The notes under the pieces are model-generated. The model was not told the origin of the DNA, made no database searches, and saw only the letters and a list, made by a program, of their open reading frames with translations. A stretch of 7,520 bases of DNA, taken from Bacteroidales bacterium (lineage in GTDB: Bacteria > Bacteroidota > Bacteroidia > Bacteroidales > Bacteroidaceae). The stretch lies in contig SFJN01000152.1 of assembly GCA_004555055.1 (NCBI GenBank), positions 1 through 7,520 on the forward strand. Reading direction: 5' to 3'. Shown in pieces: positions 1 to 6,583 of this stretch (positions are counted from its first letter, which is position 1; every line of letters starts with the position of its first letter). Position numbers and translations under genes: made by a program.

Positions 1-10
1 GTGAAACTTT

Positions 11-19
11 CCCCCCCCC
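11..19. repeat. Homopolymeric C9 tract before the TonB receptor gene
   Basis: Nine consecutive C lie 10 bases before the receptor ATG. An open frame entering from the window edge (frame 1) runs through the tract and stops at TGA 31-33, overlapping the receptor start as ATGA. It may be the tail of an upstream gene, but only ten codons are visible. The receptor's own frame is closed by TGA 27-29 directly before its ATG, so a change in tract length cannot fuse an upstream frame to the receptor. It could change the upstream protein's end or the translation-initiation spacing. A near-identical tract lies before the next gene. Confidence 0.85.
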
Positions 20-29
20 TGACCTTTGA

Positions 30-2081
30 ATGAAGTGTAGTCTTGCATTTCCTTTTCTTTTCTCACTCTGCCTCTTTCCGTTTTCCATGGTTACGGCCCG
101 GACTGCGGAAAGGGAGCAGAGTGAGTGTGTTATGGATACCATAATCCTTGGAAATGCTGAGGTGAGAGCTTATCGCGACAGGTCGGGTATGAAATTCGAT
201 GCATATGGAGGCTTGACGTGGGACATGAAAATGTTGCAGACGTTGCCCAAGATAATGGGAAACGCCGACCCTGTACGCTATTTGCAGATGATGCCGGGCG
301 TTCAGACCTGTGGGGAATACCGTTGTGGAATCAATGTCCAAGGTTGCGACAACGGCCATAATATGGTGAGCATCGACGGTATACCTTTATACAATGTCAA
401 TCATCTGTTGGGTTTCTTCTCCACCTTTAACTCTTCACACTATACGTCCATGAGTCTCGAACGAACACCTTGCTCGTCCGCTTCGCCGAACAGGGTGGGG
501 GCCCATGTGGTGTTTTCACCTTCTATGATTCTTCCTGACAGTGTAAGCGGCGAAGTTTCCGTAGGCATCATATCTTCGCAAGGAACGCTTTCCATGCCTA
601 TGGGAAGGAAAAGGAATATGTCGCTGTTACTGTCCGGGCGCACTTCGTACATCAACATGCTTTATGGCGGATGGATGTCCAACGAAAGCAGGAGCATGGA
701 CTATTCATTCCATGATGTAAACCTTACATGGATGGCGAAGCCTTCAGCATTCCATACCATAAAGGCAAATTTATATTATGGTAACGACAAGGGAAGTATG
801 GACGAGAAGATGTATGGTGCACAAATGGATTCCCGGTGGGGAAACATGGCAGCCGGCATCCAGTGGCTGTACGACGGGAAGAGATGGCAATCTGCCCATC
901 ACTTGTGGGTAACCGCCTACCGTAACCGCTTCAAATTCGACATGCAGAACCTTCAGTGCAGACTGCCTTCAGGCATTGGCAGCGTGGCATATAAAGGTGA
1001 GTTTTCGTGGAAAAAATGGCAAGTGGGGGCAGAAGTTGTCGGACACCGTATAGAGGAACAACAGACGTTGTTTCCTGAGGAAGAATCTTCAGGAGAAAAC
1101 GACTCAGGAATTAAAAATGCCTGTGAGGCCGCTGTCTTTGCAGAGTTGCGGCAGCCGTTATCCCCTTCCGTGAATTTGAACGTTGGAATTCGCGGAAGCA
1201 TTTTCAGCAATGGCGGAAAATGTTATGTAGGGCTCGACCCCTCTGCTACCATGATATATGAAAAGGATATTGTACGCTGTTCCGCAACATATGCCCTACG
1301 TCATCAATATCTTCATTTTACGGGAATCAGCGATGCAGGGCTTCCCATCGAATATTGGATGGGAGCCGACGAAGAGAACCCTCCACAAACTGCCCATTCC
1401 TTCGCATTGAACGCCGGTTTCAAGTTGTGGCAGAAGCGTTACCGTGTCGATGTGGGAGTTTTCTGCAAACTGTTGCAGAACCAGGTGGAGTATAATGGAA
1501 GTATCTTCGATTGTGTCAGCAGCAATTATGAGCCCAAAAAGTACCTTTATTCTGGAAAAGGATGCAATTATGGCTTCAATGTGATGCTCACAAAGTGCTC
1601 GGGACGGTTGACAGGATGGGTTAGTTATGCCTATACGTCAGCGCAGCGTCGGTTTTGGATAGGAGGCGTTTCCCGTAAGAGTCCTGCATCACATGAGCGT
1701 CCGCACGAAGTGGATGCCGTCGTGTCGTGGTCGCTGTCCGGGAATTGGAGTTTGGGAGCCAACATGGTCTATGCTTCGGGGACGCCCTTTACGGGACCTG
1801 TGGCCGTGGTGCTGCTGAACGGAAATGCGGTGACGCAATACGGTCCTCACAATGCCAACCGTCTGTCCCCCTATTTCCGCACAGACGTTTCTGCAAATTA
1901 CAAATGGAAAGGAAAAAGAAATACGGAGCAGGGTGTGAACCTTTCCGTCTACAATGCTACGTTTCGTCAAAACGCCCTGTTCTACAGCATACGTACCTAT
2001 CAGGATGGAAGTATAGCATATGTCCCCACCACATTCTTCTTCCGGGCTTTGCCTTCAATCTCATATTACATCCGGTTCTGA
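30..2081 (+). CDS. TonB-dependent outer-membrane receptor, plug plus beta-barrel, lacking the usual N-terminal CarboxypepD-like domain
   Basis: This is probably a 683-residue outer-membrane importer that uses TonB/ExbBD energy to bring an unknown ligand into the periplasm. Residues 1-25 form a signal peptide (MKC, then a Phe/Leu-rich core ending near TARTA). A TonB-box-like stretch (DTIILGNAEV, 36-45) leads into the plug at about 65-165. Plug hallmarks are LPKIMGNADPVRYLQMMPGV (72-91), SIDGIPLYNVNHLLGFF (114-130) and a short degenerate segment where the usual RGG reads QGC. The remainder alternates aromatic and polar residues like a barrel, and the protein ends ISYYIRF with the terminal Phe typical of barrel proteins. 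Family members next to DUF4249 genes usually carry a carboxypeptidase-regulatory-like domain before the plug, which is absent here. Four plug cysteines (94, 99, 106, 148) are unusual. The start is the only ATG giving a full signal peptide. The DUF4249 gene follows 63 bp downstream, probably co-transcribed. The substrate cannot be read from the sequence. Confidence 0.88.
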   Translation: MKCSLAFPFLFSLCLFPFSMVTARTAEREQSECVMDTIILGNAEVRAYRDRSGMKFDAYGGLTWDMKMLQTLPKIMGNADPVRYLQMMPGVQTCGEYRCGINVQGCDNGHNMVSIDGIPLYNVNHLLGFFSTFNSSHYTSMSLERTPCSSASPNRVGAHVVFSPSMILPDSVSGEVSVGIISSQGTLSMPMGRKRNMSLLLSGRTSYINMLYGGWMSNESRSMDYSFHDVNLTWMAKPSAFHTIKANLYYGNDKGSMDEKMYGAQMDSRWGNMAAGIQWLYDGKRWQSAHHLWVTAYRNRFKFDMQNLQCRLPSGIGSVAYKGEFSWKKWQVGAEVVGHRIEEQQTLFPEEESSGENDSGIKNACEAAVFAELRQPLSPSVNLNVGIRGSIFSNGGKCYVGLDPSATMIYEKDIVRCSATYALRHQYLHFTGISDAGLPIEYWMGADEENPPQTAHSFALNAGFKLWQKRYRVDVGVFCKLLQNQVEYNGSIFDCVSSNYEPKKYLYSGKGCNYGFNVMLTKCSGRLTGWVSYAYTSAQRRFWIGGVSRKSPASHERPHEVDAVVSWSLSGNWSLGANMVYASGTPFTGPVAVVLLNGNAVTQYGPHNANRLSPYFRTDVSANYKWKGKRNTEQGVNLSVYNATFRQNALFYSIRTYQDGSIAYVPTTFFFRALPSISYYIRF

Positions 2082-2090
2082 GCGGTCTTA

Positions 2091-2099
2091 CCCCCCCCC
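2091..2099. repeat. Homopolymeric C9 tract between the receptor and lipoprotein genes
   Basis: A second run of exactly nine C lies in the 63-bp gap, 9 bases after the receptor stop and 45 bases before the lipoprotein ATG. Its surroundings resemble the first tract: CTT(T/A) before it, T after it, then TTTG and GAATGA a little further on. It is outside both coding frames, so length change would act on mRNA structure, promoter spacing or transcript stability. No convincing TAnnTTTG box lies in this gap, so the two genes are probably one operon. Confidence 0.85.
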
Positions 2100-2144
2100 T
2101 CTCTTATTTGTGCTGAATGAGATACATCTCCCATAATTACAACC

Positions 2145-3002
2145 ATGAAAAAAGAAGACTTTTTAGGATTTCTCCCTTTTCTTTTCCCTTTATGGCTTCT
2201 TCCGGCATGCGACGATGAAGTCATTACGCCTGTCGAGCCGCAAATGGTGGTGGAAGGATGGATAGAAGACGGTGAATTTCCTGTGGTGATAGTGACGAGC
2301 ACCATACCTTTGTCCGGTGAAAGCATGCCTATGGATAGCCTCCGCAATTACATCTTGCGATGGGCGACGGTGTCCGTAAGCAATGGCGGGGAAAAGGTGT
2401 TTCTTACAGGCAAATATGATGAAGGATACTTTCCACCTTATGTCTACACCACTACACGGATGCGTGGAGAGAGCGGAAAAAACTATACGCTTGAGGTGGA
2501 ATATCGTAATATGAAGGTGAGGGCAGAAACGAGCATACCTGAACGCCCGGAAGTCAAAAGGGTATGGGTAGAGAAAAGCAACACCAACGACACGTTATTT
2601 TCCATAAAGGCCACCATAGTGGACAATCCTGCGCAGAAAAACTATTATCAGCTTTTTAGCCGCGTAGGAAGTCGTAAAAGGCAATTCCAAGCTGCTTATA
2701 TGGGCAGTATCGACGATGATGAAATGGAAGGAACCGCATCGTTTGACGTAAGAAGGCCACGTGAAATGGCGCTGAAACGAAAATATACCCCCTATTATTT
2801 TTCCGGTGACAGTGTGGCGGTGAAAATTTCGCAGGTGGACGAAAAATCCTATTTGTTTTGGAACGACTATACGAAAAACCTGAACACAGGCGGGAATCTT
2901 TTCTTTGCCACGTCCGACAATATCCGCTATAATGTCCAGGGCGGAATAGGCTCTTGGTGCGGAATGGCATCGCACACGGAATACTTGGTAATAGGGAAAT
3001 GA
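2145..3002 (+). CDS. DUF4249-family outer-membrane lipoprotein, partner of the upstream TonB receptor
   Basis: A 285-residue lipoprotein of unknown biochemical activity. The N terminus is a lipoprotein signal peptide with lipobox L19-P20-A21-C22, so Cys22 should be lipidated. The next residues, DDE, resemble the acidic export signal that places Bacteroidota lipoproteins on the cell surface. The mature protein follows the DUF4249 pattern: an opening strand PQMVVEGWIEDGEFPVVIV (about 32-50), a beta-sandwich-like region with GKNYTLEVEY (111-120) and IPERPEV (131-137), a second half opening with KNYYQLFSRV, and a conserved C-terminal segment (NIRYNVQGGIGSW) followed by YLVIGK. DUF4249 proteins are typically encoded beside TonB-dependent receptors and are thought to be accessory, substrate-binding components; that role is inferred from context. 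The start at ATG 2145 gives the full signal peptide. Length is normal for the family. The gene converges on sufE with only 10 bp between the stops, and I see no hairpin terminator between them. Confidence 0.88.
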   Translation: MKKEDFLGFLPFLFPLWLLPACDDEVITPVEPQMVVEGWIEDGEFPVVIVTSTIPLSGESMPMDSLRNYILRWATVSVSNGGEKVFLTGKYDEGYFPPYVYTTTRMRGESGKNYTLEVEYRNMKVRAETSIPERPEVKRVWVEKSNTNDTLFSIKATIVDNPAQKNYYQLFSRVGSRKRQFQAAYMGSIDDDEMEGTASFDVRRPREMALKRKYTPYYFSGDSVAVKISQVDEKSYLFWNDYTKNLNTGGNLFFATSDNIRYNVQGGIGSWCGMASHTEYLVIGK

Positions 3003-3012
3003 GTGTTGCCTC

Positions 3013-3441
3013 CTATGCCCTGTCGAGTGCTGCGCTCACCTTGGCATAATTACGTATTTGTCGTATCATGGCAAGCAGACCGTTGGAACGTGTGGGCGAA
3101 AGGTGTTCGGTGAGGCCGATGCGGGGGATGAAATAAAGGTCGGCATCGAGGATTTCCTGTGGGGTATGTCCGCTGAAGACCCGGATGACGAGCGACACGA
3201 TGCCCTTGACAATGAGAGCGTCGCTCTCTGCCCGGAACGTCAGACGGCCGTCGGCACCACGGTCGCAGACAATCCATACGCGGCTCTGGCAGCCGTCGAT
3301 GAGGTTCTGCTCCGTCTTTTCGCCATCCGGCAGTGGTTCCTGCTCCTCGCCCATGTCGATAAGCAGCTGGTAACGGTCCATCCAGTCTTCAAGTTCCACG
3401 AATTCTTCGATAATCTCGTCTTGCGTTTCGTTGATGGTCAT
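3013..3441 (-). CDS. sufE: SufE cysteine-desulfuration protein (sulfur acceptor for SufS)
   Basis: A 142-residue cytoplasmic protein that accepts persulfide sulfur from the SufS cysteine desulfurase, stimulates it, and passes sulfur on for iron-sulfur cluster assembly. The active-site motif LIDGCQSRVW places the persulfide-carrying cysteine at residue 51, as in Escherichia coli SufE. Other family signatures are SDALIVKGIV (sheet/helix core), HTPQEIL, and the C-terminal LTEHLSPTRSNGLLAMIRQI helix. I chose ATG at 3441 because family similarity begins there. An in-frame ATG at 3606 would add 55 residues that are low in complexity (Pro/His/Asn/Gln-rich) and would start upstream of the predicted transcription start near 3540. 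The sequence before the ATG on this strand is A/C-rich and lacks a Shine-Dalgarno motif, as is normal in Bacteroidota. No sufBCD or sufS is adjacent. The divergent neighbour is the frd operon, whose product is iron-sulfur rich. Confidence 0.93.
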   Translation of the reverse strand: MTINETQDEIIEEFVELEDWMDRYQLLIDMGEEQEPLPDGEKTEQNLIDGCQSRVWIVCDRGADGRLTFRAESDALIVKGIVSLVIRVFSGHTPQEILDADLYFIPRIGLTEHLSPTRSNGLLAMIRQIRNYAKVSAALDRA

Positions 3442-3513
3442 ACGGCAGTGTGTGTTGTTTTGTTGTTGGTTGTTGTATGTGTGGTGTGGAGGCGGTGTGC
3501 TCCCTCTGCGGTC

Positions 3514-3525
3514 CTTGCCGGCAAG
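3514..3525. repeat. Perfect 12-bp palindrome in the sufE leader
   Basis: CTTGCCGGCAAG reads the same on both strands. It lies about 15-26 bases downstream of the predicted sufE transcription start and about 73 bases before its ATG. The position suits an operator for a dimeric regulator acting as a roadblock on sufE. With no spacer between the arms it would make a poor RNA hairpin. A chance occurrence in a GC-rich stretch cannot be excluded. Confidence 0.4.
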
Positions 3526-3546
3526 AGCCCCCACCTGTTTTCTATG

Positions 3547-3576
3547 CAAAGGTACGTATTCTTTTCTCCCCCGCAA
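3547..3576 (-). promoter_or_regulatory. Predicted Bacteroides-type promoter for sufE
   Basis: On the minus strand the -7 box TACCTTTG (3554-3547) fits the Bacteroidota consensus TAnnTTTG exactly. A partial -33 box (ATTG, TTG at 3576-3574) lies 19 bases upstream. Transcription would start near 3540, giving a leader of about 100 bases before the sufE ATG at 3441. This placement supports the short SufE start. Confidence 0.6.
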
Positions 3577-3712
3577 TGCCGTGAGGATGTTTTTCTCGGA
3601 TTTCATCCTTCGTTCCCCGCAGTGTGATACCCGAAAAATGCAGGCGGGCGGTACGAAAAGCCAGCCGATACCTGCAATTTGGGAGGGCAGAGGGGGAAAA
3701 TATTTGCTTTTT

Positions 3713-3744
3713 TTTGGTAAATCGGGGGAAATGCCCTAATTTTG
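3713..3744 (+). promoter_or_regulatory. Predicted Bacteroides-type promoter for the frdCAB operon
   Basis: The -33 box TTTG (3713-3716) and the -7 box TAATTTTG (3737-3744) match the primary sigma-factor consensus TTTG / TAnnTTTG of Bacteroidota exactly, with a 20-base spacer. The -33 box sits at the end of a run of eight T. Transcription should start near 3751, about 177 bases before the frdC ATG, an unusually long leader. No FNR- or CRP-like half-site pair stands out nearby. Confidence 0.7.
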
Positions 3745-3767
3745 CGGTGGAAACAGTGTGTCCTTTC

Positions 3768-3855
3768 CGTATGAGGGGGGCATCTGTGGGCACATCCCCA
3801 CTCCCATCGTCGTCTGCAGGACGTACGAAGAGGGGGACGCATGCCCTCCTCCACG
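3768..3855 (+). promoter_or_regulatory. Structured GC-rich leader RNA before frdC (candidate cis-regulatory element)
   Basis: Folding by hand gives a three-way junction. P1 is 11 consecutive pairs, 3773-3783 with 3841-3851 (one G-U), extended by three pairs, 3768-3770 with 3853-3855, across a small internal loop. P2 is GTGGG/CCCAC (3786-3790 with 3797-3801, six-base loop). P3 is 3808-3814 with 3820-3827 (seven pairs, one bulged base, five-base loop). A G-rich strand (3828-3840) forms the junction and could alternatively pair with 3801-3805. The element lies between the predicted transcription start and an A-rich, unstructured segment (3856-3927) leading to the ATG. I do not recognise it as a known riboswitch class. 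The fold was not energy-computed and has no comparative support, so regulation is an inference. Confidence 0.4.
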
Positions 3856-3927
3856 TTATGAAAAACGCAAAGCCGCAAAATCCAAACAAACAAAATCTTT
3901 ATAAACACCCTAAATTCATCAACACCT

Positions 3928-4608
3928 ATGTGGTTAACAAACTCCTCCATCGGACGCAAGGTGATCATGTCGGTTTCCGGCATCGCCCTCATCTTGTTCC
4001 TGACCTTTCATGGTTGCATGAACGTTGTAGCCCTTTTTTCTGCCGAAGGCTATAACATGATTTGCGAAATGCTTGGTGCCAACTGGTATGCCGTTGCCGC
4101 CACCCTTGGCCTCGCCGCCCTTGTGGTGCTCCATTTCGTCTATGCCGTAGTGCTGACGCTTCAGAACAAGAAGGCTCGCGGAACCAGCGCCTATGCTGTG
4201 ACCGACCGTCCTGCCAAGGTGGAATGGGCCAGCCAGAACATGTTCGTGCTCGGCGTCATCGTCATCCTCGGCATGCTGCTGCACCTCTATAACTTCTGGT
4301 ACAACATGATGTTTGCCGAACTCGTGGGTACCGAGACCATGTATGCCACTGACGGTGCTTACTGGATTGGTGCCACCTTCGCCAACCCCGTTTACAGCGT
4401 CCTCTACCTCGTATGGCTCGCCGCCCTGTGGTTCCACCTCACCCATGGTTTCTGGAGCGCACTTCAGACCCTGGGATGGAGCGGCAAACTGTGGTTCAGC
4501 CGCTGGAAGTGCATCGGCAATGCCTATGCCACCGTGCTCATCCTGATGTTCGCAGCCGTTGTCGTATGCTTCTGGGCCCGTTCGCTCTGCTGCGGTGCAT
4601 GCTGCTAA
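3928..4608 (+). CDS. frdC: Fumarate reductase / succinate dehydrogenase cytochrome b membrane subunit
   Basis: A 226-residue integral membrane subunit that anchors FrdAB to the inner membrane, binds haem b, and passes electrons between menaquinol and the iron-sulfur subunit. It has five hydrophobic segments (about 12-37, 52-78, 103-127, 152-180 and 198-220), the layout of the single-subunit Wolinella/Bacillus family. Candidate haem-ligand histidines are H28 (TFHG), H69 (VLHF), H119 (LLHLYNFW) and H170/H173 (WFHLTHGFW), matching the four-histidine di-haem arrangement. The N terminus MWLTNSSIGRKVIMS looks like the standard start for this Bacteroidota family. The order C-A-B is that of Wolinella frdCAB and Bacillus sdhCAB. 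The gap to frdA is 48 bases with no terminator. One oddity is the C terminus CCGACC, with four cysteines in the last six residues. The physiological direction is more likely fumarate reduction in an anaerobe, but cannot be proved from sequence. Confidence 0.95.
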   Translation: MWLTNSSIGRKVIMSVSGIALILFLTFHGCMNVVALFSAEGYNMICEMLGANWYAVAATLGLAALVVLHFVYAVVLTLQNKKARGTSAYAVTDRPAKVEWASQNMFVLGVIVILGMLLHLYNFWYNMMFAELVGTETMYATDGAYWIGATFANPVYSVLYLVWLAALWFHLTHGFWSALQTLGWSGKLWFSRWKCIGNAYATVLILMFAAVVVCFWARSLCCGACC

Positions 4609-4656
4609 ACAGTATTCGTATCATAGTCGTATATAAGCAAAAACAAAGCATAAAAA

Positions 4657-6525
4657 ATGGCAACTCTCAATTCCCGCATACCTGAAGGTCCCGTTGCTGA
4701 AAAATGGACCAACTATAAGGCACACCAGAAGCTTGTGAACCCCAAGAACAAGCGTAAACTCGACGTCATCATCGTCGGTACCGGTCTGGCCGGAGCCTCC
4801 GCAGCCGCTTCGCTCGGCGAAATGGGTTTCAAGGTAAAGAACTTCTGCATCCAGGATTCTCCCCGTCGTGCACACTCCATCGCCGCACAGGGAGGTATCA
4901 ATGCTGCCAAGAACTATCAGAACGACGGTGACAGCGTTTACCGCCTCTTCTACGATACTGTAAAGGGTGGTGACTATCGTGCCCGCGAGGCCAACGTATA
5001 CCGTCTGGCAGAGGTCAGCGCCAACATCATCGACCAGTGTGTGGCACAGGGTGTGCCTTTCGCACGTGAATACGGCGGCATGCTCGCCAACCGTTCGTTC
5101 GGCGGTGCGCAGGTGAGCCGTACCTTCTATGCCAAGGGTCAGACCGGACAGCAGCTCCTGCTCGGAGCATACAGCTCGCTGATGTGCCAGGTGAACGCCG
5201 GCACCGTAGAGCTCTATACCCGTTATGAGATGCTCGACGTGGTCATCGTCGACGGCCGTGCACGCGGAATCATCGCACGCAACCTTGTGACCGGAAAGAT
5301 TGAGCGTTTCGCTGCCCATGCCGTCGTTATCGGTACCGGCGGTTACGGAAACACCTACTTCCTCTCCACCAATGCCATGGGTTGCAACTGCTCCGCCGCC
5401 ATCGCCTGCTACCGCAAGGGAGCCTTCTTCGCCAACCCCAGCTACGTGCAGATTCACCCCACCTGCATTCCCGTTCATGGCGACAAGCAGTCGAAACTCA
5501 CCCTGATGTCCGAGTCGCTCCGTAACGACGGACGCATCTGGGTGCCCAAGAAGCTCGAAGATGCCAAGCGTCTGCAGAAGGGTGAAATCCAGGGCAAGGA
5601 CATCCCCGAGGAAGACCGCGACTACTATCTCGAGCGCCGCTATCCCGCATTCGGAAACCTCGTCCCCCGCGACGTCGCCAGCCGTGCCGCCAAAGAGCGC
5701 TGCGACAAGGGCTACGGCGTGAACAACACCGGACTTGCCGTATTCCTCGACTTCAGCCAGGCCATCGAGGACTTCGGACGCAAGGAGATTGAGGCACGCT
5801 ACGGCAACCTCTTCGACATGTACGAGGAAATCACCGACGAAAGCCCCTACGAGACTCCCATGCAGATCTTCCCTGCCGTACACTACACCATGGGCGGCAT
5901 CTGGGTAGACTATGAACTCATGACCACCGTCAAGGGTCTCTTCGCCATCGGCGAGTGCAACTTCTCTGACCACGGTGCCAACCGTCTCGGTGCCTCCGCC
6001 CTCATGCAGGGTCTTGCCGACGGTTACTTCGTGCTCCCCTATACCATCCAGAACTATCTGGCCGACCAGATCACCGTGCCCCGCTTCTCCACCGACCTTC
6101 CCGAATTCGCTGAGGCCGAAAAGGGCGTCAAGGACCGCATCGACCGCCTCTTCGCCATCAAGGGCAAGCGTTCCGTCGACTCCATCCACAAGGAACTCGG
6201 ACACATCATGTGGGAACACAACCTCTTCGTGCCCGGCACCACCGAAGGCGTCAACGTCGAACTCGAGAAGGCACTGCGCCTCGAGGACTTCCTCCTCATG
6301 GGACAGCTCATCGCAAACGATGCCCTCCACCGCGAGGAGTCGTGCGGCGGACACTTCCGCGAAGAGCACCAGACCGAAGAGGGCGAGGCCAAGCGCGACG
6401 ACGAAAACTTCTTCTACGTGGGATGCTGGGAATACCAGGGTGCCGACGACAAGAAGCCCGTACTCCACAAGGAACCCCTTGAATACGAAATCATCAAGGT
6501 GCAGACGCGTAACTACAAGTCGTAA
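4657..6525 (+). CDS. frdA: Fumarate reductase / succinate dehydrogenase flavoprotein subunit
   Basis: A 622-residue catalytic subunit that interconverts fumarate and succinate on covalently bound FAD at the cytoplasmic face of the inner membrane. The FAD-binding fold opens with IIVGTGLAGASAAASLGEMG (38-57). The flavin-linking histidine is H73 in RRAHSIAAQGG. Active-site elements are visible: QIHPT (H267), SESLRNDGR (E286-R293), the catalytic arginine in LVPRDVASRA (R338), and HYTMGG (H409). The FAD-contacting GECNFSDHGANRLGASAL lies at 432-449. The segment at about 298-332 is the longer loop typical of the Wolinella/Bacillus branch. The C terminus (LEYEIIKVQTRNYK) looks complete. The start ATG at 4657 follows an A-rich leader (AAAAACAAAGCATAAAA) with no Shine-Dalgarno motif. 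Codons strongly favour C in third position, as expected for a highly expressed gene. A long open frame on the opposite strand is a by-product of this bias. Confidence 0.97.
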   Translation: MATLNSRIPEGPVAEKWTNYKAHQKLVNPKNKRKLDVIIVGTGLAGASAAASLGEMGFKVKNFCIQDSPRRAHSIAAQGGINAAKNYQNDGDSVYRLFYDTVKGGDYRAREANVYRLAEVSANIIDQCVAQGVPFAREYGGMLANRSFGGAQVSRTFYAKGQTGQQLLLGAYSSLMCQVNAGTVELYTRYEMLDVVIVDGRARGIIARNLVTGKIERFAAHAVVIGTGGYGNTYFLSTNAMGCNCSAAIACYRKGAFFANPSYVQIHPTCIPVHGDKQSKLTLMSESLRNDGRIWVPKKLEDAKRLQKGEIQGKDIPEEDRDYYLERRYPAFGNLVPRDVASRAAKERCDKGYGVNNTGLAVFLDFSQAIEDFGRKEIEARYGNLFDMYEEITDESPYETPMQIFPAVHYTMGGIWVDYELMTTVKGLFAIGECNFSDHGANRLGASALMQGLADGYFVLPYTIQNYLADQITVPRFSTDLPEFAEAEKGVKDRIDRLFAIKGKRSVDSIHKELGHIMWEHNLFVPGTTEGVNVELEKALRLEDFLLMGQLIANDALHREESCGGHFREEHQTEEGEAKRDDENFFYVGCWEYQGADDKKPVLHKEPLEYEIIKVQTRNYKS

Positions 6526-6583
6526 TCTCCTCCATTATTTTACGCGAATCCAATTTGTAGAATTCTAACAAGCAACAACAACA

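Noticed and set aside
1727..2116. 129-codon plus-strand frame inside the end of the receptor gene
   Set aside because: It overlaps the conserved receptor C terminus in another frame and has no start context or motif of its own.
3442..3606. 55-residue N-terminal extension of SufE from an ATG at 3606
   Set aside because: Family similarity begins at ATG 3441. The extension is Pro/His/Asn/Gln-rich and would start upstream of the predicted transcription start.
3585..3608. GGATG/CATCC inverted repeat between the divergent promoters
   Set aside because: A 5-7 pair stem with a loop of about 14 bases is weak, lies outside both predicted transcripts, and has no matching feature.
3058..3627. 189-codon plus-strand frame opposite sufE
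   Set aside because: The strand is occupied by a clear SufE with its active-site cysteine; this frame has no family features.
3771..4055. 94-codon frame in the frdC leader overlapping the frdC start (possible upstream ORF)
   Set aside because: Its peptide is low in complexity, lies across the structured leader, and its second half is the out-of-frame reading of frdC. A regulatory short ORF is possible, but nothing beyond an ATG supports it.
4621..6468. 615-codon open frame on the minus strand opposite frdA
   Set aside because: Its translation is Val/Gly/Glu/His-rich with no recognisable motif. It mirrors frdA, whose strong C-ending codon bias removes stops on the opposite strand.
6558..6567. 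TAGAATTCTA palindrome between frdA and frdB
   Set aside because: It is short, AT-rich and has no loop, in a 58-bp gap; chance is the simplest explanation, and it lacks a T-run for termination.
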